Shown here: in pieces, positions 18,301 to 25,878 of the stretch | Layout: each line of letters opens with the position of its first letter | How positions within the stretch are numbered: the first letter of the stretch is position 1 | Assembly: GCA_024682115.1 (NCBI GenBank) | Contig: JAIKZO010000104.1 | Location: 1 to 41,610 of the forward strand | Origin: Lachnospiraceae bacterium | Lineage (GTDB): Bacteria; Bacillota; Clostridia; Lachnospirales; Lachnospiraceae | Length of the DNA stretch: 41,610 nt | Reading direction: 5' to 3' | Position numbers and translations under genes: made by a program | Notes under the pieces: model-generated | Seen by the model: the letters and a program-made list of their open reading frames with translations, nothing else | What the model was told of the DNA's origin: nothing | Database searches by the model: none

Positions 18301-18479
18301 AGCACGTGTCCTATATGGGGCTTGCCGTTAGCCGTCGGAGGCCCGTCATAAAACGTGTAGGTGGGACCATCCTTGCGGATATCCATGCTCTTTTGGAAAA
18401 TGTCATTTTCCGACCAGAACTTTTCGATCTCTTTTTCGCGTTCAACAAAGTTAAGATCCGTCGAAACCTTCTTGTACAT
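15321..18479 (-). CDS. ileS: Isoleucyl-tRNA synthetase
   Basis: This class I synthetase charges tRNA-Ile and edits valine. Numbered from the chosen ATG, HIGH is at 55-58 (PPTANGKPHIGHVL). The editing domain (AWTTTPWTLPSNLALCV) lies near 230-250, and the second signature KMSKSKGN falls in the middle of the protein. The C-terminal half carries the anticodon-binding helices. At 1052 residues it belongs to the longer, eukaryote-like subtype (IleS2) that also occurs in many anaerobes and is often associated with lower mupirocin sensitivity; the subtype call is inference. I chose ATG 18479 (MYKKVST), with GAAAGGATG upstream, over a TTG 21 bases earlier. It leads an operon with glgP and DUF1846. No T-box leader is present. 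Confidence 0.97.
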   Translation of the reverse strand: MYKKVSTDLNFVEREKEIEKFWSENDIFQKSMDIRKDGPTYTFYDGPPTANGKPHIGHVLTRCIKDMIPRYRTMKGYMVPRKAGWDTHGLPVELEVEKLLNIDGKDQIEAYGLDPFINKCKESVWKYKGMWEDFSATVGFWADMDDPYVTYHDDFIESEWWALKEIWKKGLLYKGFKIVPYCPRCGTPLSSHEVAQGYKLVKERSAVVRFKIKNEEGYFLAWTTTPWTLPSNLALCVNPEETYIKVKSCDGYTYILAEALADTVLGNLERPEGTPAYEVLETYKGTDLEHKEYEPLFKCAGEAAEKQGKKAHFVTCDDYVTMTDGTGIVHIAPAFGEDDANVGRKYDLPFVQFVDSKGLMTEETPYAGKWVKDADKDILIDLDKEGKLFAAPKFEHDYPHCWRCDTPLLYYARESWFIKMTAVKDDLVKNNQTVNWIPPSIGEGRFGNWLENIQDWGISRNRYWGTPLNIWECEECHHQEAIGSRAELEEMSKNPKAKDVELHRPYIDEITCECPKCKGTMKRVSEVIDCWFDSGAMPFAQHHYPFENKELFEKQFPAQFISEAVDQTRGWFYSLMAESTLLFNKSPYENVIVLGLVQDENGQKMSKSKGNAVDPFNALEEYGADAIRWYFYTNSAPWLPNRFYGKAVQEGQRKFLGTLWNTYAFFILYANIDGFDATKYTLDYDKLPVMDKWLLSKLNTAIEEVDKNLENYRIPEAGKVLDNFVDEMSNWYVRRGRERFWAKGMEQDKINAYMTLYTALVEICKCAAPMIPFMTEEIYQNLVRTNDKEAPESIHLCDYPVSKKEWIDKELEENMEEVLSIVVLGRAARNAANIKTRQPIAAMLVKAAKELPEFFVDIIEEELNVKELIFKDDVSEYAGYTFKPQLRTVGPKYGKVLGGIQKYLASVNGNEAMNALKSEGALNFDVDGTAVSLAEEDLLIDITTKEGFVTEGDNNTTVVLDTNLTPELIEEGFVLEVISKIQTMRKDSDFEVMDRIKVAINGNEKLAETVLKNSGAISTKVLADEISKDKEFAVSKEWNINGEKAVISLERV

Positions 18480-18524
18480 AATCTTTATGCATCCTTTCAA
18501 AAATACTTACTCATAGACCATAAT

Positions 18525-18554
18525 ATTTTACACCTAATACATGCTCACATGCAA
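18525..18554 (-). promoter_or_regulatory. Candidate promoter of the ileS operon
   Basis: Minus-strand TTGCAT (18549-18554) and TAAAAT (18525-18530) are separated by 18 bases, with a TG just before the -10. This predicts a leader of only about 40 bases, too short for a T-box. Confidence 0.5.
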
Positions 18555-18628
18555 TAAAAACGTGGGTAAATGAGGATGTCCGGGTGTGGGATAAAAAGGG
18601 ATGTCCCGTGAGGGTACTTATGGACGGC

Positions 18629-18657
18629 TTGTTTTCAATATCTTGTGGTACTAGAAT
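18629..18657 (+). promoter_or_regulatory. Candidate promoter of the CAP-domain gene
   Basis: TTGTTT (18629-18634) and TAGAAT (18652-18657) are separated by exactly 17 bases, about 40 bases before the CAP gene start. The -35 is weak. The 60 bases upstream contain two similar GGATGTCC blocks (about 18575 and 18600) of unknown meaning. Confidence 0.45.
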
Positions 18658-18696
18658 CAAATAGAACTATATTTTGAAAAGAAAAGGGGAATTCCT

Positions 18697-19233
18697 ATGA
18701 AAAATCTGAAAAAGACCGTAAGCATCATGCTTGCGCTCTCTCTTGCGGCACTTTTTCTTAACACGGGTGAAGTAAAATCCCAAAGCGAAACTTTGAACAA
18801 AGTAAAAAAATCCGTCCAAACCGAGACGGTAAAGACGCCCTCCAAAGAAGAGATCCAGGCAACTCTGGCCATGGATACGTTCAATGCGATAAACGCATAC
18901 AGGGCAAAAAAGGGACTTTCCAAACTTGTATGGAACGACACTCTTTCAACCGTGGCGTTCAAAAGGGCAAAAGAAGTTTCCGGAAAATTCTCTCACACAC
19001 GTCCCAACGGAAAATCCTACGAAAGCCTTTATATCTCTTCGGGCCTTAATGCAGCCACGATAGGCGAAAGCCTCGGAAGCGGTATCTATTCAGGTACGGA
19101 TATGCTCACGGTATGGCTTTCATCCGATTTTCACAAGCAGATGCTGGAATCCGGTGCCTATACCTACATCGCAGTCGGCACGTATATCGACGAAAGCGGA
19201 ATGTCATATATCGTAGCGGAATTCATGCAATAA
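18697..19233 (+). CDS. Secreted CAP/SCP-domain protein
   Basis: This is a 178-residue exported protein. Residues 1-26 form a signal peptide: basic MKNLKK, a hydrophobic core IMLALSLAALFL, then a polar region; no lipobox Cys. A short charged, Thr/Lys-rich linker (about 27-50) leads to a CAP domain. Its motifs are NAYRAKKGLSKLVWN, a KFSHTRPNG segment with the conserved His, GESLGSG and WLSSDFHKQML. Bacterial CAP proteins are extracellular or wall-associated and their biochemical roles are mostly unclear; a role in the cell surface or in sterol/lipid binding are possibilities. AAAGGGG lies 7 bases before the ATG. It is divergent from ileS and followed 28 bases later by hflX in the same direction. 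Confidence 0.9.
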   Translation: MKNLKKTVSIMLALSLAALFLNTGEVKSQSETLNKVKKSVQTETVKTPSKEEIQATLAMDTFNAINAYRAKKGLSKLVWNDTLSTVAFKRAKEVSGKFSHTRPNGKSYESLYISSGLNAATIGESLGSGIYSGTDMLTVWLSSDFHKQMLESGAYTYIAVGTYIDESGMSYIVAEFMQ

Positions 19234-19246
19234 GCGATCCGTGTCA

Positions 19247-19255
19247 TGATATAAT
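19247..19255 (+). promoter_or_regulatory. Perfect extended -10 immediately before hflX
   Basis: TGATATAAT is a consensus extended -10 element. Its last base is 6 bases before the A of the hflX ATG, so the expected start of transcription (about 7 bases after the hexamer) coincides with the start codon. No -35 match is seen at 16-18 bases. Confidence 0.6.
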
Positions 19256-19259
19256 ATAC

Positions 19260-19294
19260 GAATGAGCAACAACTTCGGAATGAGCAACAACTTC
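19260..19294 (+). repeat. Tandem 17-bp repeat duplicating the hflX start codon
   Basis: The sequence GAATGAGCAACAACTTC occurs at 19260-19276 and again at 19278-19294, an 18-bp period. Both copies carry an in-frame ATG, so the protein begins MSNNFG-MSNNFN. Neither ATG has a Shine-Dalgarno sequence upstream. Confidence 0.9.
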
Positions 19295-20584
19295 AATCCG
19301 GACGATCTTACTCCGGTAGTCATCGCGGGACTTCGCACGGATGAAACGGACGAAGAATTTGAACATACGCTTCAGGAACTTGAAAGCCTTTGTGAAGCCT
19401 GTGATCTCGAGGTAAAAGGTACTCTCACACAGACGCTTCCTCATCCCGACAACGCAACATGGATAGGTTCGGGCAAGGCCGAAGAGCTCAGGATCAGCGT
19501 ATGCGCTGTTGAAGCGGAATATGTGGTGTGCCTGGGCAATCTCTCACCCTCCCAGATGAAAAATCTACAGAAGATCGTAGAAGTTCCGGTATGGGACAGG
19601 ACAAATCTCATCCTTGAGATCTTTTCAAGAAGAGCTCGCACCCGCGAAGCCACACTGCAGGTAGAGTGCGCATATCTTCAGTATATGATGCCCCGCCTTA
19701 CCGGAATGTGGCAGCACCTCGGCCGTCAGAGCGGCGGTGGCGGAAGCCGTGCCAACAAAGGTGAAGGCGAAAAGCAGATCGAACTTGATAAGAGAATAAT
19801 CTCCCACAGAATAACCGAGCTCAAAAAAGAACTGACCCAGATCGAAAAGACTCGTGATGTCCAGCGTCAGGGACGCGTCAGAGACGGTTTCCCTCATGTG
19901 GCTTTAGTCGGATACACCAATGCCGGCAAATCATCACTTATGAACAAGCTGATAGATATGGGGGATACCTCCGTTGATAAGGCGGCCGGAAAAAAGGTCT
20001 TTGAAGAGAACATGCTCTTTGCCACTCTGGATACTTCCATCCGGAAGATCTCGATACCCGGAAGAAAACCTTTCCTCCTTTCCGATACGGTAGGATTCAT
20101 AGAAAACATCCCCCACGATCTCATAAAAGCTTTCCGTTCGACCCTTTCCGAGGTAAAGTATGCGGATGTGCTCCTTATCGTAATAGATTCTTCGGACCCT
20201 CATTACAAGGCACATAAAAAGATCACGGAAGATACTCTCCGTGACCTTGATGCACTTACGATCCCAAAAATATATGTTTATAACAAGTCCGATCTTCGCG
20301 ACAGTGATCTCACGATAAAAAACCATCCGGGCAGTGACTCGGTATTCATATCCGCGCGTACCGGCTACGGGATCGATGACCTGCTCGATGCGCTTCAGGA
20401 TATCTTCCGTTCCGGCAACCGCACCATAGATGTTCTTATTCCTTATACCTCGGGAGATCTTCTCAATCGCATCCATAATGAGGCCGAGGTATTATATGAA
20501 AGCCACGAAGCAGACGATACTCATGTCAAAGCCGACTGTCCTTCATCGCTTGCGGACTTCATTGAAAAAACACTGGGAAAATGA
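19262..20584 (+). CDS. hflX: Ribosome-associated GTPase HflX
   Basis: HflX binds the large ribosomal subunit and splits stalled or idle ribosomes. At 440 residues it is typical. The N-terminal HflX domain includes a GxGKAEEL-type motif (IGSGKAEELR, 68-77). A middle glycine-rich signature follows (GRQSGGGGSRANKGEGEKQIELD, about 154-176), then a coiled-coil-like helix. The G domain has G1 GYTNAGKSS (217-225), DTVGFI (G3) and NKSD (G4). Translation can start at 19262 or at the duplicated ATG at 19280; both lack a ribosome site, and the promoter position suggests a leaderless mRNA. It is 28 bases after the CAP gene and converges with trmL, with 4 bases between the stops. Confidence 0.96.
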   Translation: MSNNFGMSNNFNPDDLTPVVIAGLRTDETDEEFEHTLQELESLCEACDLEVKGTLTQTLPHPDNATWIGSGKAEELRISVCAVEAEYVVCLGNLSPSQMKNLQKIVEVPVWDRTNLILEIFSRRARTREATLQVECAYLQYMMPRLTGMWQHLGRQSGGGGSRANKGEGEKQIELDKRIISHRITELKKELTQIEKTRDVQRQGRVRDGFPHVALVGYTNAGKSSLMNKLIDMGDTSVDKAAGKKVFEENMLFATLDTSIRKISIPGRKPFLLSDTVGFIENIPHDLIKAFRSTLSEVKYADVLLIVIDSSDPHYKAHKKITEDTLRDLDALTIPKIYVYNKSDLRDSDLTIKNHPGSDSVFISARTGYGIDDLLDALQDIFRSGNRTIDVLIPYTSGDLLNRIHNEAEVLYESHEADDTHVKADCPSSLADFIEKTLGK

Positions 20585-20588
20585 TGTC

Positions 20589-21080
20589 TCATTCCCATTT
20601 CAGTCTGTGTAATTCCCCCGTAAGTTCCATATCTTCAAACCCGTTCTGACGCAGGGCTTCATACAAAACTATCGCAACGGAATTTGACAGGTTCAAGGAT
20701 CTGATTTCGTCCATCATCGGTATCCTTATGCAGTCATCCGGATGGTCGACCAGTATCTCTTCCGGGATCCCGGCACTTTCCTTTCCAAACATGATAAAAT
20801 CATCTTTTCCGAACCGCACGTCCGAATAGACCTTTTTGGCCTTGGTCGTTGCCATCCATATCTTCGCTCCGGGATTCTTTTCCTTAAACTCATCAAAGTT
20901 CATGTAACGGTGTACATCGAGTTTATCCCAGTAATCCATGCCTGCCCTTTTGACCGACTGATCATTGAGGATAAAGCCCAGTGGCTCTATGAGGTGAAGG
21001 GAACTTCCCGTCGCTACGCAGGTCCTTCCTATATTTCCGGTATTAGCCGGGATCTCCGGCTGGTGTAATATGATATGCAT
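20589..21080 (-). CDS. trmL: tRNA (cytidine/uridine-34-2'-O)-methyltransferase
   Basis: This SPOUT-family enzyme methylates the 2'-hydroxyl of the wobble base of certain leucine tRNAs with S-adenosylmethionine. The 163-residue length equals TrmL (YibK/CspR). Motif 1 is HQPEIPANTGNIGRTC at 7-22, with the catalytic Arg. The knot region shows IMFGKESAGIPEEIL and the end has IPMMDEIRSLNLSNSVAIVLYEALRQ, the SAM-binding trefoil knot. It is the last gene of the mutS2-regulator-kinase run, 8 bases after the kinase. Its stop is 4 bases from the hflX stop, so both transcripts may overlap at their 3' ends; no separate terminator is seen in that gap. Confidence 0.95.
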   Translation of the reverse strand: MHIILHQPEIPANTGNIGRTCVATGSSLHLIEPLGFILNDQSVKRAGMDYWDKLDVHRYMNFDEFKEKNPGAKIWMATTKAKKVYSDVRFGKDDFIMFGKESAGIPEEILVDHPDDCIRIPMMDEIRSLNLSNSVAIVLYEALRQNGFEDMELTGELHRLKWE

Positions 21081-21088
21081 TTTTAGTC

Positions 21089-22519
21089 CTAGATCTCATC
21101 ATCATAAGGATCATCAACCACGGGTATGCTGAAGATAAATTCCGATCCCACACCCTCGGTACTGATGACATTGATGTTTTCTCCGTGTGCCCTTATTATC
21201 TCTCTGGTTATCGAAAGGCCAAGGCCCGTTCCCTTTTTGTCCTTGCCTCGTGAAAGGTCGGATTTGTAGAAGCGCTCAAATACCTGGCTCAGCTGATCCT
21301 TGGGGATACCTATTCCGCTGTCCTTTACCGAGACGAACACCTTGTTGTGCTTTTCGCTCGTCTCGATCTTTATAACGGAATCATGATGCGAGAACTTGAT
21401 CGCATTATCCACCAGGTTGTAAAGTACCTGTTTTATCTTGTCTGCATCGGCTTTTACATAAAGCTCGTCGCCCGAAAGGATGAGTTCGATAGCTATGACC
21501 TTCTTTTTACAGGTTCCTTCAAAGGTCGCGGCAACACTTCTTATGACCTCGTTTATATCAAACACGGTGATATCGAGGAGCATTCCCGATGTGTTGAGGT
21601 TATTCAGCGTAAGAAGCCCGTTGGTGAGCTTGGTAAGTCTTTCCGTCTCGTTAAGCACTATCCCGAGATATTTTTCATGCGACTCCGGCGGGATCGTACC
21701 GTCAAGCATGGCTTCGAGATAGCCTTTTATCGAAGTCAGCGGTGACCTGAAATCATGGGATACGTTCGCAACGAATTTCTTCTGATCGTCCTCGGCCCTG
21801 GCGCTTTCCTGTGCCATATAGGCAAGCGTCGCTCCGAGATATCCTATCTCGTCATCCGAATCCATCTGCAGTTCATAGTGCATATTGCCCGAAGCATATT
21901 GCTCCGTGGCTTCCGTGATCTTCCGAAGAGGCAGATAGACCATCTCAGTAAAGAATATGAGGATGATTAGTGAGAGAAGGAAAAGGATCACAAGCAGAAG
22001 GTAATCTATCGTAAGGAGAGATTCCCTTTCAGCATTAAGTCCCGCCCTGGGATAATGTATGACAACATAACCCTTTATCTTGTAGCCCGAAGTGATCGGT
22101 GCAAAAACGCTCAGATAGTCTTCGTTGAAATAATTGAAAAAGCGTCCGATCACATAATATGAATTTCCCGTGGAAGCAGGATCGAAGCCTTCGACTATGA
22201 CTTCCTTATCGATGCTCAAGGGCGCCCTCGAACTTAAGATAAGTCTTCCGGAAGGGTTGATGATCCAGATTATCCCGCCCGAATAAGCACTCAGCGCATC
22301 AAGCTGGCGCTTGACCGTATCTAGAGCGATCTCGTTGTTATAAAGATCCACGGCATACGTGTTCGCGACCATGGTCGCCTCTTCGTACAAAGCCTCGGAC
22401 TTCGTTTTTATGAGATGCTCCGTAGTCATGCTGCTTACAAAAGTCGCAACGATGATAAATCCGAACAGGCCGAATATCAGATATGCAATTATGAATTTTA
22501 AATACAGAGTCCTACGCAA
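21089..22519 (-). CDS. Membrane sensor histidine kinase
   Basis: This kinase autophosphorylates on His and passes phosphate to the adjacent OmpR-type regulator. Helix 1 (about 8-29) and helix 2 (about 171-191) flank an extracellular sensor domain of about 140 residues that resembles the double-PAS-like (dCache/PAS) sensors of Firmicute kinases. A HAMP linker (about 192-245) leads to the H box SHDFRSPLTSIKGY with His255. The ATPase domain has N box NLVDNAIKFS, G1 DSGIGI, F box FERFYK and G2 GTGLGLSI. The layout is like PhoR/WalK/ResE. The tail is acidic (DDPYDDEI). The signal is unknown. It begins 24 bases after the regulator stop. Confidence 0.93.
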   Translation of the reverse strand: MRRTLYLKFIIAYLIFGLFGFIIVATFVSSMTTEHLIKTKSEALYEEATMVANTYAVDLYNNEIALDTVKRQLDALSAYSGGIIWIINPSGRLILSSRAPLSIDKEVIVEGFDPASTGNSYYVIGRFFNYFNEDYLSVFAPITSGYKIKGYVVIHYPRAGLNAERESLLTIDYLLLVILFLLSLIILIFFTEMVYLPLRKITEATEQYASGNMHYELQMDSDDEIGYLGATLAYMAQESARAEDDQKKFVANVSHDFRSPLTSIKGYLEAMLDGTIPPESHEKYLGIVLNETERLTKLTNGLLTLNNLNTSGMLLDITVFDINEVIRSVAATFEGTCKKKVIAIELILSGDELYVKADADKIKQVLYNLVDNAIKFSHHDSVIKIETSEKHNKVFVSVKDSGIGIPKDQLSQVFERFYKSDLSRGKDKKGTGLGLSITREIIRAHGENINVISTEGVGSEFIFSIPVVDDPYDDEI

Positions 22520-22543
22520 TTATCCGTTCCAATCCCCGAAGGA

Positions 22544-23245
22544 TCATTTGGTCTCAAACTTATAGCCGATACCCCAGATGGTGGCTATCCTCCAATGCTC
22601 ATGGTCATTGATCTTTTCCCTTAAACGTTTGATATGTACATCGACCGTTCTCGTGTCGCCTACATACTCATATCCCCACAGTCTGTCGAGCAGCTGTTCT
22701 CTCGTGAAAACATGATTCGGTGACGATGCAAGGAAATAAAGGAGTTCAAGCTCTTTAGGCGGCATATCCACCAGCGCTCCCATATATTCGACCGAGTAAT
22801 TCGTAAGATTGATCTTAAGATCGGGGAACGAAACTTCCTTAACGGAATTCTCATCGCTTTCCGAAGGAGGAGCAGCCTTGTATCTTCTGAGCACGGCTTT
22901 GACACGTGCGACCAGTTCCTTGCTGTCGAATGGCTTTTCCATATAATCGTCCGCTCCAAGCTCCAGACCGAGGACCTTATCGAAGACCTCACCCTTGGCA
23001 GAGAGCATGATTATGGGTGTCTGGCTCGCAGACCTTATCTCACGGCACACTCCGTATCCGTCAATACCCGGAAGCATGATATCCAGAAGTATAAGGTCGG
23101 GGTTGAAAGACTTAAAGTCATTGAGTGCGCTCTCACCGTCCGGAGATATCTTAGTCTCGAAGCATTCCTTGTTTAGATAGAGCGAAATGATCTCTGCTAT
23201 GTTCTCATCATCGTCCACTATCAGTATTTTCTGTTTTACTGCCAT
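22544..23245 (-). CDS. OmpR/PhoB-family response regulator
   Basis: This is a DNA-binding partner of the adjacent kinase. The receiver domain (about 5-120) has the acidic pocket DDDE at 11-14 and the phospho-acceptor Asp55 in LILLDIMLPG. It also has the switch residue in MLSAKG and the conserved Lys in EKPFDSKELVARV. A C-terminal winged helix (about 140-233) shows the LTPKE-like LxxMPPKELELLYFLASSP, REQLLDRLWGYEY, TRTVDVHIKRLREKI and the terminal WGIGYKFE. At 233 residues it is normal. The start is preceded by AGGAA. It lies 16 bases after mutS2 and 24 before the kinase gene. Target genes cannot be deduced. Confidence 0.94.
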   Translation of the reverse strand: MAVKQKILIVDDDENIAEIISLYLNKECFETKISPDGESALNDFKSFNPDLILLDIMLPGIDGYGVCREIRSASQTPIIMLSAKGEVFDKVLGLELGADDYMEKPFDSKELVARVKAVLRRYKAAPPSESDENSVKEVSFPDLKINLTNYSVEYMGALVDMPPKELELLYFLASSPNHVFTREQLLDRLWGYEYVGDTRTVDVHIKRLREKINDHEHWRIATIWGIGYKFETK

Positions 23246-23261
23246 TTCCTGTTCTCCCTGA

Positions 23262-25676
23262 TCAATCCTTAAATGTTACAATTGTGACACCTGCGTCACC
23301 TTCTCCGTATTCACCCATACGGTATTCCTTAACATATGAAACCTTCTTCAAAAACCTGCCGACCGCAAGCCGCAATGTTCCCGTTCCCTTACCGTGAACG
23401 ATCCTTACGCTCTTCAGGTGCGCCATGTAAGCATCATCAAGATATTTATCAAGCTCCGGCAAAGCCTCGTCAACCGTCTTACCCAAAAGATTCAGTTCCG
23501 AAGAAAGGCTGTATGACTTAGCGGCTGTCAGATCCATTTTAACGGATGAATTCCTCTGATGGATCCGCGTTTTTTCACGGTCTTTATCCTGCTTTTCAAG
23601 TTCGGACGCATCGATCCTTACGAGATTTTTGATATTGGTCTTCGTTTTAAGCTGTCCGCACATCACAAAAAGATTGCCTTTTGCATCCGGAAGAGAATTA
23701 ACTGTTCCGTCCATTCCCATGGATGTAACCCTTACAGGATCGCCTATCGCGATCTCTTCGGGCTTTATGGCTTTACCGGGTGAAACACTCTTTTCCTTAA
23801 GGGACAGTTTATCATTCTTTTTGGTTATCTCACCGCGCAGGATGGCCCTTTGATGCTCAAGTTCCTTCATGGATGCACCGGGTCCCGCACTCTGGAATAC
23901 CTTGATCGTTTCATCCGCGGTCTTTTTGGCTTCTTCCAGAATAGCCCTGGCCTCTGCATTGGCCTCGCGGATGATGTTCTCTCTGCGAGTATCTATCTTT
24001 TCGTTCTTCGCATGAAGATTATCCTGGAGTTCCTTTATCTTCTTTTTATACTCCGCTACTTCCTCTTTATCCTTTTCGATCGTGATCCTGGAAGCTTCAA
24101 GATCGGATATGAGGTCCTCGAAACTCCTCTGGGAAGTATCTATCTGCTTTTTGGCTTCTTCGATTATCTTCTTTGAAAGTCCGAGCTTCGAAGAGATGGC
24201 AAAAGCGTTGGACTTGCCCGGTATGCCGATGAGAAGTTTATATGTCGGAGAAAGAGTTTCAACATCAAACTCACAACAGGCATTTTCAACATTTTCCGTT
24301 GAAAGGGCATAGACCTTAAGCTCGCTGTAATGCGTGGTCGCAACGGTCCTTATGCCTCTTTGGTGAAGACTGTCAAGGATCGCTATCGCAAGCGCCGCGC
24401 CTTCCGTGGGATCCGTTCCGGCACCGAGTTCATCGAAAAGACAGAGCGAATCCTCGTCGGAATATTTCATGACCGTAACGATATTTTTCATATGAGAAGA
24501 AAAAGTCGAAAGGCTCTGTTCTATGCTCTGTTCGTCGCCGATGTCGGCAAACACCTTTGAAAAGATCGAAAGTTCACTTCGGTCCAGTGTCGGAATATGG
24601 AGTCCTGCCTGACCCATCAGCGTAAGAAGTCCTATCGTCTTAAGGCATACCGTCTTACCTCCCGTATTTGGTCCCGTTATGACGAGCAGATCAAAGTCTC
24701 GCCCCAGGCTGATATCTACCGGAACCACTTTTTTGGGATCGAGGAGTGGGTGACGAGCTTTTCTTAAATTGATGACATGCTTTTTGTTGAAGACCGGTCT
24801 GGTCGCATTCATCTTAAGCGCAAGGGATCCCCTGGCAAAGATGAAATCAAGCAGCGTCATAAGACGGGCATTTTCGGCCAGTTCATCCGTATGCTCTCCG
24901 CATGATAAAGAAAGGTCCGCAAGGATCTTTTCTATCTCTTCCTTCTCACTGATATCAAGTTCCTTTAGCTCGTTGTTCATATTGACAACGGCCTCGGGTT
25001 CTATGAAAAAAGTCGATCCCGTCGAAGACTGGTCGTGGATCATTCCCCTTACCGAAGACCTGTACTCGGCCTTGACCGGAAGACAGTATCTTCCGTCACG
25101 CTGTGTGATAACGGCATCCTGAAGGTAGGTCCTTTCCGATCCGTTCACCATACTGAGAAGCTTTGAATGTATCTTTTCTCCGATAACAGACTTCTGTCTC
25201 CGGATATTCTTAAGCGTTGGGGATGCATCATCCGCGATCTCATCCTCCGAGATTATGCATCGCAGTATCTCTTCCGAAACATTCGTAAGGGGTGCGAGCG
25301 CATCAAAATATCCCGTAAGGGAATTATCCGCTTCTTCTCCCTTTCCCGCATCGTCCCTTGCGTACGACTTTACGCGTGCGATATTTCGAAGCATGTTCGC
25401 TATCTTCAAAAGCTCGGGCGCGGAAAGGGAAGATCCTATCTTGAGGGTCTTCATCGAAAAAGAAATGTCCGTATTCGAACCGAACGAGATATTACCCCTG
25501 GATATGAGCATACCGAGAGCATCATAGGTTTCCTGCTGGGCTTTGTTTATGACTTCAAAATCATCAGTGGGCTCGAGTTTACGGCACAGATCCCTTCCCG
25601 GATCCGAGGTTGCCTCTTGTGTGAGCATTTCCGTTATTTTATTGAATTCAAGGGTATTAAGGACCTTTTTATTCAT
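23262..25676 (-). CDS. mutS2: MutS2 ATPase/Smr nuclease
   Basis: MutS2 acts on branched DNA and, in Bacillus, on collided ribosomes; it is not part of mismatch repair. At 804 residues it is full length. The N-terminal core and lever domains lack the mismatch-binding domain of MutS. The ATPase has Walker A TGPNTGGKTV near 330-340, the signature SIEQSLSTFSSHM, Walker B SLCLFDELGAGTDPTEGAAL and a THYSELK switch. A long coiled coil (about 510-600) is followed by a KOW-like segment (SPGKAIKPEEIAIGDPVRV). The C-terminal Smr nuclease domain begins at about 725 (LNLLGKTVDEALPELDKYLD; IVHGKGTGTLR). It leads an operon with the two-component pair and trmL. Its start has only a weak ribosome site. Confidence 0.96.
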   Translation of the reverse strand: MNKKVLNTLEFNKITEMLTQEATSDPGRDLCRKLEPTDDFEVINKAQQETYDALGMLISRGNISFGSNTDISFSMKTLKIGSSLSAPELLKIANMLRNIARVKSYARDDAGKGEEADNSLTGYFDALAPLTNVSEEILRCIISEDEIADDASPTLKNIRRQKSVIGEKIHSKLLSMVNGSERTYLQDAVITQRDGRYCLPVKAEYRSSVRGMIHDQSSTGSTFFIEPEAVVNMNNELKELDISEKEEIEKILADLSLSCGEHTDELAENARLMTLLDFIFARGSLALKMNATRPVFNKKHVINLRKARHPLLDPKKVVPVDISLGRDFDLLVITGPNTGGKTVCLKTIGLLTLMGQAGLHIPTLDRSELSIFSKVFADIGDEQSIEQSLSTFSSHMKNIVTVMKYSDEDSLCLFDELGAGTDPTEGAALAIAILDSLHQRGIRTVATTHYSELKVYALSTENVENACCEFDVETLSPTYKLLIGIPGKSNAFAISSKLGLSKKIIEEAKKQIDTSQRSFEDLISDLEASRITIEKDKEEVAEYKKKIKELQDNLHAKNEKIDTRRENIIREANAEARAILEEAKKTADETIKVFQSAGPGASMKELEHQRAILRGEITKKNDKLSLKEKSVSPGKAIKPEEIAIGDPVRVTSMGMDGTVNSLPDAKGNLFVMCGQLKTKTNIKNLVRIDASELEKQDKDREKTRIHQRNSSVKMDLTAAKSYSLSSELNLLGKTVDEALPELDKYLDDAYMAHLKSVRIVHGKGTGTLRLAVGRFLKKVSYVKEYRMGEYGEGDAGVTIVTFKD

Positions 25677-25685
25677 ATCTGCTCT

Positions 25686-25691
25686 ATTTTA
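25686..25691 (-). promoter_or_regulatory. Candidate -10 of mutS2, predicting a very short leader
   Basis: On the minus strand TGATAAAAT (TG-N-TAAAAT) ends 9 bases before the mutS2 ATG, so the transcript would carry only a few bases of leader. A better promoter further upstream was not found, but the -35 here is poor. Confidence 0.35.
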
Positions 25692-25839
25692 TCACATTAA
25701 CTACTTTAATTTAATTCTTCTTGAAAATCGAACATATGTTTGCTGCAATAGATATAGCACTACTGCATAGAAGGTAGGCGGTTTTGCCTTTCAACGTATA
25801 AGTACATACGGGCTTCCTTGCATTTCGGAGGTGATGCCT

Positions 25840-25878
25840 ATGGGAAAGTATAATGAAAGTACAGCATACTTTGTTTGA
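25840..25878 (+). CDS. Possible 12-codon leader peptide of the cassette
   Basis: GGAGG (25827-25831) lies exactly 8 bases before this ATG, the best ribosome site in the cassette. The ORF encodes MGKYNESTAYFV and overlaps the start of the 45-codon ORF in another frame. Ribosomes loaded here could reinitiate at or be coupled to the next start at 25853. It may instead have no function as a peptide. Confidence 0.35.
   Translation: MGKYNESTAYFV

Noticed and set aside
18480-18700. Possible T-box or other riboswitch upstream of ileS or the CAP gene
   Set aside because: No AGGGTGGNACCGCG-like antiterminator block, the predicted ileS leader is only about 40 bases, and the predicted CAP leader is about 35 bases. 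The paired GGATGTCC blocks match no riboswitch I know.
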